A stretch of 64,000 nucleotides of DNA from the NCBI RefSeq assembly GCF_030269925.1, contig NC_085107.1, positions 13,144,001-13,208,000 on the forward strand. Direction: 5' to 3'. Both the position numbers and the translations under genes were made by a program. How positions within the stretch are numbered: position 1 is the stretch's first letter; the number at the start of each line of letters is the position of its first letter. The stretch is from Bombyx mori (lineage: Eukaryota > Arthropoda > Insecta > Lepidoptera > Bombycidae). Of the stretch, positions 10,047 through 20,915 are shown piece after piece. The notes beneath the pieces are model-generated. The model did no database searches. It worked only from the letters and a program-made list of their open reading frames with translations, and was not told the DNA's origin.

Positions 10047-13000
10047 TGGATCTAAGTCCTACACAGTCTAAGATACGTATTGCTCAGTATAATATTCAAA
10101 GTGCCAATAGTAAAAAACCCTTGCTCATTCAATTCTTGAAACAACAAAACATTGATATATGTCTACTTAACGAAACCTGGTTCAAAGATAACAAATTTAA
10201 AATACCAGGTTACAATATTTACAACAGAAATTCAAACAATAGTCATAATGGTGTGGCAATATTATTTAAACCATACCTCAAATACAATATTATTAACACT
10301 AGATTCTATGAGGACATTCAAACTGCTGCTCTGTCTTTATCAACAGTAAGTGGTAGTTTGACTGTTCTTTGTGTTTATTGTCCACCTACTAGTCGTCATA
10401 TCAGACTAAATAGATTACAGAGTATAATTTATAATCTTCCAAAACCAATATTTGTAAGTGGTGACTTTAATGCTCATCATATAGCTTTTGGTTGTTTATC
10501 TAGTAAGAGTCGAGGTCACAGCTTATTTAATATTATTGACGACTTAGATTTATGCATTTTGAATGATGGTAGATTTACAACTGTCAACTATCCTAGACGA
10601 AATCCTTCTGCTATTGATGTTAGCTTCGTCAGTGCTAGTCTTGCATCTATGTGTGAGTGGTCTGTCCATCACGATGCCATGGGAAGTTATCATTACCCTA
10701 CAATAACAGAAATATCCTTAACTATTGATAAATATCACATTGGTTCGCCAGTAGACAGATTTTTATATAAAAAGGCAGATTGGACTAAATACAACACTCT
10801 TTCCAGAACAGTTTTCAATAATTTTATCCTAAATTCAAATGACCCTATATTAACTTATAGTGCTTTCTGTTCTTGTTTGGATACATTAAAAACTATGACA
10901 ATTCCTAAACTTACAAAATCAAATAGTTTCAAAAGCCGTTTGCCAACACCCTGGTGGAATGATATTTGTGAACAAAGTGTCATTGCATCTTATAATGCTC
11001 TCAAATTATATAGAAATGTGCCATCCATAGAGAATTATATTAACTATAAAAGAAAGGATGCACAGAAAAAAAGAACAATAGCAGAGCAGAAAAAAATTGG
11101 TTGGAATAATCTAACTAATACTTTCAGTAGAACAACACCCATTAGTAAGATTTGGAATTTGCTTAAAATGTTTAAAGGTGTTAAAACTGGCAATAGGTCA
11201 TATAGAGATGAATTCATTCCCTCATTTCTGGATAACTTAACAGACAATAGTAATTTAATTCAGACCAGTAACTTGAATATTTATTTTAATTTAAACAATG
11301 ACAATCAAAATTCAAAATTTTTGGTTGAACCCTTTACATGGTCAGAATTTACAATAAGTTTACAATCTAGACGCAATACAACACCAGGTATGGATGACTA
11401 CCCTTACCTATTGATTAAAAATCTGGATGAATCAGCTCAAAAATTATTTCTAGATATCCTCAATTTACTTTGGGTTAACAACTATATTCCACAGGCATGG
11501 AAAACACAGTGTGTTATTCCGATACTCAAACCAGACAAGGCACCAGAACTTGCTAGCTCATATAGACCAATTTCTTTATCTTCATGTCTTGGCAAAATTT
11601 TTGAAACAATGTTAAAAGTCCGTCTTGACTGGTATGTTGAAGCTAATCACATCATTCCTGATGTCCAATATGGCTTTAGGCGAGGGCGAAGCTGTGCTGA
11701 TAGTTTTATCTCTTTAATATCTGATCTGAAACATGGGAAGGAAAAAAATTTACATACTGTTTGTATATTCCTTGATGTTCAAGGTGCCTTTGACAGTATA
11801 GATCCTGGTATACTTGTGAAAGTTATGTCAGGGCTAGGAATACCCGGACAACTCTGCAAATGGATATATAATTTCTTGAATGAAAGGACAGTGTATATAA
11901 AATACAATAATATGCTATATGGTCCAAAATCTGCCTCGAAAGGAACAATGCAAGGTGCTACCTTATCTCCGTTATTGTATAATATATACACTAGTGAAAT
12001 CTGCAACTTTATAGATAATGTAAATAATAATGTAAATATACTACAATTTGCTGATGACATCGTTTTGTATAGTAGTGACTATAATTTACAAGTAGCAATA
12101 GACAGTATTAATGTAGCTTTATCCCAATTGTTCTATTATTACAACGACATTCTACATTTAAAAATTAATCCATCCAAGAGCAATGTAATGATATTCAGCA
12201 AGGATACACCAATCTATAATGTCATTTATAATGGTGAAATTATAAACAAGGTTACCAGTAAAAAATTTTTGGGAATAATAATAGATCAGAAATTAACTTT
12301 TGAATCACATATTAATCATATTTCCAAAAATGCTTTAAGAGGTCTTAATGTTATGAAATGTCTTGCTGGAGTATCATGGGGTGCAGATCCCAAAATACTG
12401 TCTTTAATATACAAATCGATTGTCAGAAGCCATTTTGATTATAGCTCTCTAGCTTATTTGAATAGCCCACATGCAAGTAAACTTGATATATTACAGAACA
12501 GAGCTTTGAGAATAATATCTGGTGCAATGTGCTCAACTCCCATAAGGGCCATGGAAGTTGAGACAAAAGTTATGCCATTAATCTTGAGACGTCTCTTACT
12601 TGCACACAGATACTGTCTCAAATTACTATCTTCTAATAATAAGCAAATAGTTCAAAAAATTGCACCATACCTAGACATCACTCCTCCTTCATTATTAACT
12701 GGAATAACCCTTAACAAATATACACCACCTTTGTCCATAATATATCTGGAAATAGATAATAAGTATAAAAACATCAGTAAACAGTCCCTTTGGCCATGTT
12801 ACTCTAATAGTTATCACTCCATTTCATATCCAGTAAATATAATCCCAAGTACAATTAATAGCAATTCTGATATGATTCAGTTCTTGTCACAAAATACATA
12901 TTACGCTATATATACTGATGGCAGCAAAGGGAGTAATTATGTGCATGCAGCATTTTATGATTCAAAGGCTAGGTTTTCTCAAAGCTTTGTTTTGAATGAA

Positions 13001-13795
13001 TCTTGTTCAATTTTTACTGCAGAGGCTTATGCTGTTTATCAAGCCTTACTGCGAATTACTGTGGTTAATAGCTGTAAAAACTTTTTAATAATAACTGATT
13101 CTTTAAGCCTGCTAGAGAGTTTAAGTAATATACCTGTAAATTATAAAACTAATTACGTCTTGTATATTATAAAAGAGCTTTTGTATAAATATCATCATAA
13201 GAATGTAAATATAGCATTTATGTGGGTTCCTTCACATAGAGGCATAACGGGCAACGAAAAAGCTGACAAAGCTGCACGCGAGGCTATAAACAGTATTGAT
13301 GTTACAGACTCATTACTCGTACCTTTCACCGACTATTTTCTAAATATTAAAGAAAGCATTTACACTCTGTGGACGGAATTGTGGAAGAAAGATCAGGAAA
13401 ATAAGGGAAAGTGGTATGGAAGTATCCAAGATAACCTGCCTGTTAAACCATGGTATGACAAATTAAAAACTAGTGAAAGTCGAGATTTCATCACAACAAT
13501 AAACAGATTGAGATTTGGCCATAATACTGCGCCGTCACACCTAGCAAGACTTGGCATTGTTTCAAATAACCAATGTATACACTGTCAAGCAGAAGAAGGG
13601 ACGATCCATCACATTATTTTCGATTGCCAAAGTTTCATAATTCAAAGACTTGTGCTGGCTAGTGAACTTAGTGATACCAATGCATTTAAGTGTGTCTCTT
13701 CCTCCCGCCCGCCGCCACTTAACTTTTTACTAAAAGATCCAACATTCTATAAACCAATTTATAATTACATAAAAAATACAATTCAAACAATATAA
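10046..13795 (+). CDS. LINE ORF2: endonuclease, reverse transcriptase, RNase H
   Basis: 1249 residues without interruption. Residues 1-235 are an apurinic-type endonuclease (NETWF, SGDFNAHH, AIDVSF); the usual SDH near its end reads SYH here, an aspartate lost or replaced in this family. Residues about 430-750 are the reverse transcriptase, with YRPISLSS, GFRRGRSCAD, FLDVQGAFDS, GTMQGATLSP and catalytic FADD near 668. RNase H starts at about 955 with YTDGSKG, then TAEAYAV, ITDSLS and WVPSHRGITGNEKAD. A Cys/His motif (CIHCQAEEGTIHHIIFDC) lies near the C terminus. Translation probably depends on termination-reinitiation at the TAATG overlap with ORF1. Confidence 0.92.
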   Translation: MDLSPTQSKIRIAQYNIQSANSKKPLLIQFLKQQNIDICLLNETWFKDNKFKIPGYNIYNRNSNNSHNGVAILFKPYLKYNIINTRFYEDIQTAALSLSTVSGSLTVLCVYCPPTSRHIRLNRLQSIIYNLPKPIFVSGDFNAHHIAFGCLSSKSRGHSLFNIIDDLDLCILNDGRFTTVNYPRRNPSAIDVSFVSASLASMCEWSVHHDAMGSYHYPTITEISLTIDKYHIGSPVDRFLYKKADWTKYNTLSRTVFNNFILNSNDPILTYSAFCSCLDTLKTMTIPKLTKSNSFKSRLPTPWWNDICEQSVIASYNALKLYRNVPSIENYINYKRKDAQKKRTIAEQKKIGWNNLTNTFSRTTPISKIWNLLKMFKGVKTGNRSYRDEFIPSFLDNLTDNSNLIQTSNLNIYFNLNNDNQNSKFLVEPFTWSEFTISLQSRRNTTPGMDDYPYLLIKNLDESAQKLFLDILNLLWVNNYIPQAWKTQCVIPILKPDKAPELASSYRPISLSSCLGKIFETMLKVRLDWYVEANHIIPDVQYGFRRGRSCADSFISLISDLKHGKEKNLHTVCIFLDVQGAFDSIDPGILVKVMSGLGIPGQLCKWIYNFLNERTVYIKYNNMLYGPKSASKGTMQGATLSPLLYNIYTSEICNFIDNVNNNVNILQFADDIVLYSSDYNLQVAIDSINVALSQLFYYYNDILHLKINPSKSNVMIFSKDTPIYNVIYNGEIINKVTSKKFLGIIIDQKLTFESHINHISKNALRGLNVMKCLAGVSWGADPKILSLIYKSIVRSHFDYSSLAYLNSPHASKLDILQNRALRIISGAMCSTPIRAMEVETKVMPLILRRLLLAHRYCLKLLSSNNKQIVQKIAPYLDITPPSLLTGITLNKYTPPLSIIYLEIDNKYKNISKQSLWPCYSNSYHSISYPVNIIPSTINSNSDMIQFLSQNTYYAIYTDGSKGSNYVHAAFYDSKARFSQSFVLNESCSIFTAEAYAVYQALLRITVVNSCKNFLIITDSLSLLESLSNIPVNYKTNYVLYIIKELLYKYHHKNVNIAFMWVPSHRGITGNEKADKAAREAINSIDVTDSLLVPFTDYFLNIKESIYTLWTELWKKDQENKGKWYGSIQDNLPVKPWYDKLKTSESRDFITTINRLRFGHNTAPSHLARLGIVSNNQCIHCQAEEGTIHHIIFDCQSFIIQRLVLASELSDTNAFKCVSSSRPPPLNFLLKDPTFYKPIYNYIKNTIQTI

Positions 13796-14683
13796 ATGAC
13801 AAAATTTAGTGAAGTGAAGTGTAGTAACCCCAAACTTATGAACTTTTTCCAAATAAGATATGACCTAAAGGTCTCTGTCACCAGGTCATAAAATTAAAAA
13901 AAAAAAAAAACCTAAGAGATAGATAGTAGACTTGCGCAAAACATCACGGGTGAATGAAGTTAGCCCCTCAAAAAAAATTTTTTTTCCTGTTTTCTACTTA
14001 TTTTCTATTAATTCGTTTGTTCATCATTTGTTCTTGATTGTTCACTGTTAATAATTGTTTGTTCCCCATTTATTTATTTTAAAAAAAATATTAAAAATAT
14101 ATCTAAAAGTTAGCCCCTCGATTGCAATTTTTAATATTTTTTCGTCCTTAATTACTCGTAAATATTCATTTTCGATTGTTCTTATATAAAATACGTTTGT
14201 TCTCTTTCGAAATTACTCATTTTTTGTTTAATTAATTGTATTAGTTGAATAAATGTATACAAAATATGTGTACTGCGCATGCCATAAGTGTATAATCTAT
14301 GGCGCATGCGTCAACTTTAATGCCTAAACTTTCTACGCGGTTTTAATCGTGAAAAAAAAACAATTATAAATCCTGAAGGATCAATTAATTGGTATACAGT
14401 TTAATTAAAAAAATTAAAAAATAAATAAATAAAATAATGTGCATTCGCGTAAAGTTAGCCCAAATACATTTTTTCCATCCTCCTATATACCTATCGCTAT
14501 GAAGGTATAAAAAAGATAGGTTAAGAGTTCACATAGGTAATATAAACAAATAAGTAAATATGTTCATTATTTATCTTTCAAGAGATAATGTAGGTATACA
14601 TTATAATAACATTTTGACACAGTCGAAATTATATTCCTAACATTAGTAAAATAACATTTTAATATTTTTTTTATAGGTTATGT

Positions 14684-14962
14684 ATTGAAATTGTTGGAAA
14701 ATTATTTCATGTTTTAGCTGGAAAACTACATGGAGAATTATATGCAATACAAGATAATGAGCTCCATCAAATGAATTCGAATGAAACCAAACTGTTTACC
14801 ATCCAAATTCGATTGTCGGGCAGATAGAAAACGAAAATTCACTCATAGTGAACCTCGGCCTGCATTTGTGAAACGGCAAAGACTCACTATTATCAAGGAA
14901 ATTGAGAGACGACTAAAAATGAGATGTGTCGTATTATTATACCTTTGCCATCTTGTAGTCAA
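14684..14962 (+). pseudogene. Exon-like THAP-type fragment of a transposase, in the left arm
   Basis: A candidate exon between a good 3' splice site (TTTTTTTATAG, ending about 14683) and a good 5' splice site (CAAG then GTAGGT at about 14963). Its open frame encodes MKPNCLPSKFDCRADRKRKF and then a basic region. The NCLPSKF box resembles the AVPTIF box that closes THAP zinc fingers, which would fit a DNA-transposon transposase, but the zinc-binding Cys residues are not seen. An identical reading frame lies inverted in the right arm (18309-18515). Non-functional in either place. Confidence 0.35.
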
Positions 14963-15113
14963 GGTAGGTGTAACTGTCAATAATTAGTTACACTCACAGA
15001 TCTCCTAATCAAATAACAATATCAGAAAAAATGAGAATAGTTAGTTAGTTAGTGGAAGTAGCCAAAATGGGCAAGTGGATCTCAGTTCCTATTACATAAG
15101 GTACTAGGAAGTT

Positions 15114-15340
15114 TGTCAAAATGAAAATTTATCACAGTGTAATATCACTTACTTACTTTAACAGTGAAGGAAAACATTGTGATGAAACCTGCACACCTAA
15201 ATGTTCTTAGGATTTTCTTAGGTGTGTAATCCACCAACCAGCACTAGGCCAGCGTGGTGGACTAAGGCCTAAAAACCCTCTCAATGGTAGTGAAGGCCAG
15301 TGTCCAGCAAGGGGATATATTATATGGGCTGATGATGATG
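15114..15340 (+). mobile_element. RTE tail inserted in the left arm
   Basis: 227 bp with the CAGCGTGGTGGACTAAGGCC box and the GGGCTGATGATGATG end typical of lepidopteran RTE 3' tails. ACTAGGAAGTT flanks it at 15103-15113 and 15341-15351 as a target duplication. A reverse-complement copy with the same junctions sits in the other arm. Confidence 0.8.
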
Positions 15341-15762
15341 ACTAGGAAGTTAAATACTACTACTACTACTACGACAGTACACATATAATCCTATATATTT
15401 ACAAACTATACGTTTGTTGGAAATTGCTAACATTATTTCATATTTCCAGATGTCCAGCCACTTGAAAATAGGTGTAGTAATGACAAAGCTATCCAAGTAG
15501 CTCCAGCACAGGAACACAAAGGCAAGGCAAGTGTGTATTGCCACATCACCCCTTAATATATCTGAAGCAAGTATAAGTAAACAATCAGAACCAGCAAAAA
15601 AAAAACTGTTGTTCCTAAGGACAAATTTGACAGTGATGAGTCAAATGCACCAGCAACAGAAGGATCAACTGTTGACCATGAATTATCTCTCTATATCTCC
15701 ACTCCATCAAAGACTTGTGCACTTCAGACTATAGCTCTCAAGAAGACTAAAAAGTTGAAAAA

Positions 15763-16035
15763 ATGAATGTGTTAACAACTTTATCTAAAGTGAAAAATAA
15801 ACAACGTTTATATATTGGTCTTCCACAAGAATTATGTTTCATAATAGGCTTGATTGAGAAACATACAAATGTTTCTGAACAAAATATTATATTATGTCTG
15901 ATGAGAATAACATTAAATAGAACATTCTCTCAATTGGCTGATGATTTCGATTTATCTGTAAGTCAAGCAAGCAATATATTTTTCAACAAACTCCCAGAAA
16001 TTGCAAATGTAATATCACCCCTTGTTAGACTATAA
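15763..16035 (+). pseudogene. HTH-domain fragment of a DDE transposase
   Basis: Ninety codons in the unique centre of element B. The segment ILCLMRITLNRTFSQLADDF followed by DLSVSQASNIFFNKLPEI looks like the helix-turn-helix that precedes the DDE domain in DDE_Tnp_4-type transposases (the HTH_Tnp_4 pattern). The frame stops at once afterwards and no DDE domain follows within the centre; a short GRIIDVNLVENRKFLDSL stretch at about 16070 may be a last scrap. The gene probably began in the left arm (exon-like pieces at 14684 and 15451). Broken. Confidence 0.5.
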
Positions 16036-16049
16036 AAAAAACAATACAA

Positions 16050-17610
16050 TAAATATATATGCAGGAAGGATAATTGATGTCAACTTGGTGGAAAATAGAA
16101 AGTTTTTAGATAGTTTGCCACCTACAAAACTCTTTAATTAAATAAGTAATCCTTACTTATAAATAGGAAGTTTTGTAAGTATTTTCACTCTTCATTCAAA
16201 AACTACTGAACAGATTTTAATAAGACTTTTATGCTGGTCTTCTATGGCTAGCAACTCATTATTATTTTGATTCTGTTTTCCACAAATGTGCTAAATATGG
16301 GCTTATATATAAGAAAAGGAATAAATATTAATGTTATGTAATCTTTGTACCTGTATGTTAAGAATAATTTTTAATAAAACATAATTTAAATTGAAATATT
16401 ATTTTTATTAAATCACATTCACTTTGTACACATCAATATTTTGTACTCCCTAAAAGGAAAATAGGTATAAAGTTTTTTTTAAATATTTAACATTACATTT
16501 TTGTGTAAGATTAGAAAATGGTTATTCTTCCAAAAAGAAACTACATTATCTAACAACTGTGCAACTTACTCGGAATCAAAATCAATACCTACTAATTATA
16601 GTGACCTGATTAGTTTTTTCAAAGTTGCTGGATGCTACACAAAAGTAGCAAGTTTTACTTTTAGCACAATACATATGCATTTGAACTTGTGCATAATATC
16701 TTTCTTTAATTTTTTTTTGCCTTTTTATTTATGGAAACATAGCATTACTCACTTGCTTGTTTGTAGATCTATCAAAAAAACATAATTTATGTTTTTTTTA
16801 GCACAGTGGGCAATACCCTATTATTCATATTAATTATATACGGCGCGGCGATGCGAAAATTCATTACTGAATTATTTAAGAATGATAGGCATAATATAAT
16901 ATTTTAATTCGCGATCTGTTTATAATTTTTAATTTATGATTTAAAAATAAGTTATCTTTAATATTTTTAATTTTGTGATTTATGGGGTGGTCACAGTCAT
17001 TATTATAAAAATAGAAATTTTGAGGAAATATAAATGTTTAATACAAATTATTTTGATAATCTAAATAAATTCATATCAATCCAAATTCATATTTGAACTA
17101 TGAAAATTGTATGGTATGGAAACAGAAATATATTTTATAATTATAATGACTATTTATTCCATGCAATATCTGTGCAAGCTTCTCTAACCGACACTGCAAC
17201 TAGAATAAAGTCTAATAAAGAATAAGAATAAACTTTTCTTCGAAGCTCAATTCTACAAGGGTATTCAATCAGATAGCTATCTATCTGTCGTTCCTGTATG
17301 AAATTTTGGTATGTCGAAATCTTGGATAAATCCAGCAAAGCTAAATAAAGTATTTACCTAAAAAATATGTTTATGCTTAAAGTCACGTGTTTATGTTATT
17401 CGAAAGTATTAAGCTCCAAGCAGCATTTAGCTCCAACTAAATTCATTAAGAACCAATTTTTCAATCGGTGATTAAAACAACATTAATACTGAGAATGAAT
17501 ATTTATTTATAAAATACACATATGTTTTGACCACGAATTTTGCACGATAATTTAAATTAATATTCATTAATATTAATTTAAATAAATATGAATTAATCTT
17601 CTTCTTCTAT
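16050..17610. other. Non-coding centre of element B
   Basis: A/T-rich sequence between the HTH fragment and the right arm. Short open frames exist on both strands but none shows a domain. Confidence 0.4.
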
Positions 17611-19348
17611 AACCCATAGTCAACAGTTGATCCTTCTGTTGCTGGTGCATTTGACTCATCACTGTCAAATTTGTCCTCAGGAACAACAGTTTTTTTTTTT
17701 GCTGGTTCTGATTGTTTCCTTATACTTGCTTCAGATATATTAAGGGGTGATGTGGCAATACACACTTGCCTTGCCTTCGTGTTCCTGTGCTGGAGCTACT
17801 TGGATAGCTTTGTCATTACTACACCTATTTTCAAGTGGCTGGACATCTGGAAATATGAAATAATGTTAGCAATTTCCAACAAACGTATAGTTTGTAAATA
17901 TATAGGATTATATGTGTACTGTCGTAGTAGTAGTAGTAGTATTTAACTTCCTAGTCATCATCATCAGCCCATATAATATATCCCCTTGCTGGACACTGGC
18001 CTTCACTACCATTGAGAGGGTTTTTAGGCCTTAGTCCACCACGCTGGCCTAGTGCTGGTTGGTGGATTACACACCTAAGAAAATCCTAAGAACATTTAGG
18101 TGTGCAGGTTTCATCACAATGTTTTCCTTCACTGTTAAAGTAAGTAAGTGATATTACACTGTGATAAATTTTCATTTTGACAAACTTCCTAGTACCTTAT
18201 GTAATAGGAACTGAGATCCACTTGCCCATTTTGGCTACTTCCACTAACTAACTAACTATTCTCATTTTTTCTGATATTGTTATTTGATTAGGAGATCTGT
18301 GAGTGTAACTAATTATTGACAGTTACACCTACCTTGACTACAAGATGGCAAAGGTATAATAATACGACACATCTCATTTTTAGTCGTCTCTCAATTTCCT
18401 TGATAATAGTGAGTCTTTGCCGTTTCACAAATGCAGGCCGAGGTTCACTATGAGTGAATTTTCGTTTTCTATCTGCCCGACAATCGAATTTGGATGGTAA
18501 ACAGTTTGGTTTCATTCGAATTCATTTGATGGAGCTCATTATCTTGTATTGCATATAATTCTCCATGTAGTTTTCCAGCTAAAACATGAAATAATTTTCC
18601 AACAATTTCAATACATAACCTATAAAAAAAATATTAAAATGTTATTTTACTAATGTTAGGAATATAATTTCGACTGTGTCAAAATGTTATTATAATGTAT
18701 ACCTACATTATCTCTTGAAAGATAAATAATGAACATATTTACTTATTTGTTTATATTACCTATGTGAACTCTTAACCTATCTTTTTTATACCTTCATAGC
18801 GATAGGTATATAGGAGGATGGAAAAAATGTATTTGGGCTAACTTTACGCGAATGCACATTATTTTATTTATTTATTTTTTAATTTTTTTAATTAAACTGT
18901 ATACCAATTAATTGATCCTTCAGGATTTATAATTGTTTTTTTTTCACGATTAAAACCGCGTAGAAAGTTTAGGCATTAAAGTTGACGCATGCGCCATAGA
19001 TTATACACTTATGGCATGCGCAGTACACATATTTTGTATACATTTATTCAACTAATACAATTAATTAAACAAAAAATGAGTAATTTCGAAAGAGAACAAA
19101 CGTATTTTATATAAGAACAATCGAAAATGAATATTTACGAGTAATTAAGGACGAAAAAATATTAAAAATTGCAATCGAGGGGCTAACTTTTAGATATATT
19201 TTTAATATTTTTTTTAAAATAAATAAATGGGGAACAAACAATTATTAACAGTGAACAATCAAGAACAAATGATGAACAAACGAATTAATAGAAAATAAGT
19301 AGAAAACAGGAAAAAAAATTTTTTTTGAGGGGCTAACTTCATTCACCT
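17611..19348 (-). repeat. Right arm of the element B palindrome
   Basis: Inverted copy of the left arm. Differences seen by eye are few: a short T/A length change and a base change in the CCTCAGGAAC/CCTAAGGAC box near 17675, and a one-base change near the inner edge. The exon-like frame and the RTE tail are identical in length to those on the left. Confidence 0.85.
17956..18182 (-). mobile_element. RTE tail in the right arm (duplicate of 15114-15340)
   Basis: Same 227 bp and same AACTTCCTAGT flanks (17945-17955 and 18183-18193), inverted. Independent insertion at the same base in both arms is not plausible, so this copy arose with the arm. Confidence 0.8.
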
Positions 19349-19485
19349 AAACATCACTTCCCAATGTAATGTGATATGACATCACTTTTACAGACAGGTG
19401 ATATTACTCGAAAACATTACACATCACTCTTAACATTACTCGGTGCGTTCAATAGATACTGTGACGACGAATACATTGTATCTAT

Positions 19486-19547
19486 ACACCCGAATCATTA
19501 CTTAAGTGATGTGTATCAACACATCACTTAGGTAATGATTCGGGTGT
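19486..19547. repeat. 29-bp-arm hairpin
   Basis: Arms 19486-19514 and 19519-19547 are reverse complements with one mismatch and a 4-nt ATCA loop. Confidence 0.9.
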
Positions 19548-19560
19548 GTCATTACAGTAG

Positions 19561-19600
19561 TGTATTACAATACAAAGTATGAACTTTGCATTGTAATACA
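19561..19600. repeat. 18-bp-arm hairpin
   Basis: Arms 19561-19578 and 19583-19600 are reverse complements with one mismatch and a 4-nt ATGA loop, 13 bases after the previous hairpin. Confidence 0.9.
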
Positions 19601-20330
19601 CTTATATTACTTGACAGAGATTGACTTACTTAATAATATAATAATTTTATTTTTTACTTAATATAATTTATTGTGGGATGAACGGATTTCATATGGCGAC
19701 TTAGACTGCAAATTGAGCTCGACAATAATGTTAATATACGAGAGCAGTAGATGCATTGTTTTGACGCGATATCCTCAAAGTGCATCCAAGGAGGACTGTA
19801 CTTTCATTTAGACGCCGTTATTTCTTTCACTTATTAAACACGCATTAAAACAAATAATTAAACTATCTTCAAACAAGTGCTTAAGTAATTCAAATCAAAC
19901 CCAAAAATTAATATGAAATATTACTAAACAATTACGAGCGACTAGCGATTTTACAAAAGTTGCGAATAAAAAATTAAGTAAGTACTTGCGGGGAGCTACC
20001 GGCTGGCCGCATGAAAAATATAAACACAAATACCTATATTAAAATTCAGACGTACCATAGGTATAAAAATGTACCTAGCGGCCAGGACATACGGTTCAAA
20101 ATCACTAGGAATAATTCCGTGTCGCTTGCTCATTTATTTTGCGTCGATCGGTCTGTCTCGCTCGCTCTGTTCCGTTCGTGTATTAAGCAACATTACACGA
20201 CAAAGAAAGAAACATGTTGGGTGATAGTGTGATGTTTGTTTCCTTCGCGTAATGTGTGATGTTGCATTACATCGTAGAGTAATATTACCCGAGTAATATC
20301 ACTCGCATTACTTACACATGTCTAATAGAT

Positions 20331-20915
20331 AGTCAGTTGAGCGTGTAATTTTAAAAATAATATTCATGGAAATTCATGGATTTAAGTGCCCACTGAGCTC
20401 TTCAGGCAAGATATATTGTTGACCCTATTGCTGTGTTGCTGCTATACAAGGTAAAATAGGGACAGAGTATTGATAATAGCTATTTTGTCATAGTGATACA
20501 AACATTCCAAAGGAAGTAAAATTGACGTATCCGATACAACGGAGTAAAGCCAGTACAAATAAGGCACATCCGATAGCTAAGTAAAGATTGATGATGATGC
20601 TGCTGTTCCTATTGTTCACAATAACTGGACCACAGGTTTTTGTTTCTGTATTTTTTTCATGGAATTTATTGTAATAACTAATTATTCATAATGTCTTGTT
20701 TACATTGCTACTATGTGTGAACCTTACAGAATCTTACAACCAACAATGGTTTCAAATGCTTAAATTAGTTGACTGAATGATACTTTGATTTTACAAATGC
20801 AAAAAGAACTTCCTTTCATGTGTTTTCCAGACTTGGGACTGGCTGGGACAGACTTATCTTTTAACCAGTCATACTCATTCTTCTTCGTGTTTTCATCATG
20901 TCATTCCTCGACAAC
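20331..20915. other. Unassigned spacer
   Basis: No gene. The CCGATAGCTAAGTAAAGATTGATGATGATG segment near 20570-20605 resembles the 3' tail of an RTE-type LINE, but only a few dozen bases support this. Confidence 0.3.

Larger units (their letters stand above)
8704..13910 (+). mobile_element. Full-length non-LTR retrotransposon with RNase H (I/LOA-like group)
   Basis: The element spans a 5' UTR starting in a GGTTTTTTT run, two open ORFs, a short 3' UTR and a 15-nt poly-A (13896-13910). CCTAAGAGATAG flanks it at 8692-8703 and 13911-13922 as a 12-bp target duplication, so both ends are defined and it is not 5' truncated. The order zinc-knuckle ORF1, then endonuclease, reverse transcriptase, RNase H and a C-terminal Cys/His motif in ORF2, is that of the I and LOA groups of insect LINEs. 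Nothing visible prevents it from being active. Confidence 0.88.
13948..15685 (+). repeat. Left arm of the element B palindrome
   Basis: Matches the reverse complement of about 17611-19348 almost base for base, including an A/T-rich first 700 bp, the 68-codon exon-like frame at 14781, an RTE tail and a TAC microsatellite at about 15356. Similarity fades shortly after the GATCAACTGTTGAC box at 15663-15676. Confidence 0.85.
13948..19348. mobile_element. Element B: giant palindromic DNA element with 9-bp target duplication
   Basis: The ends are inverted copies of GGTGAATGAAGTTAGCCCC (left from 13949, right ending 19347). AAACATCAC lies directly outside on both sides (13939-13947 and 19349-19357). 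Behind the ends are two almost identical inverted arms of about 1.73 kb (13948 to about 15685, and about 17611 to 19348) around a unique centre of about 1.9 kb. The arms contain subterminal TTTGTTC motifs, putative transposase exons and an RTE tail that is present in both. The centre holds an HTH-coding ORF but no catalytic domain, so this copy is not autonomous. Superfamily not assigned. Confidence 0.8.
19366..20330. mobile_element. MITE-like element with terminal TGATATTAC repeats
   Basis: The left part (GGTGATATTACTCG, CATTACACATCAC) and the right part (reverse complement of GTGATATTACTCGGGTAATA, with CATCACACATTACGC) are inverted relatives and bound about 0.95 kb without coding content. 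Two strong hairpins lie near the left end. hAT-type MITEs are the likeliest group, but no target duplication is clear, so the ends are approximate. Confidence 0.4.

Noticed and set aside
15531..15734. ORF in the left arm as an independent gene
   Set aside because: It overlaps the inner end of the palindrome, is repeated in inverse form on the right, and shows no domain.
13948..19348. Palindrome as a pure assembly artefact
   Set aside because: A unique centre, a few real differences between arms and 9-bp target repeats outside argue for a true structure, though read support is still the proper test.
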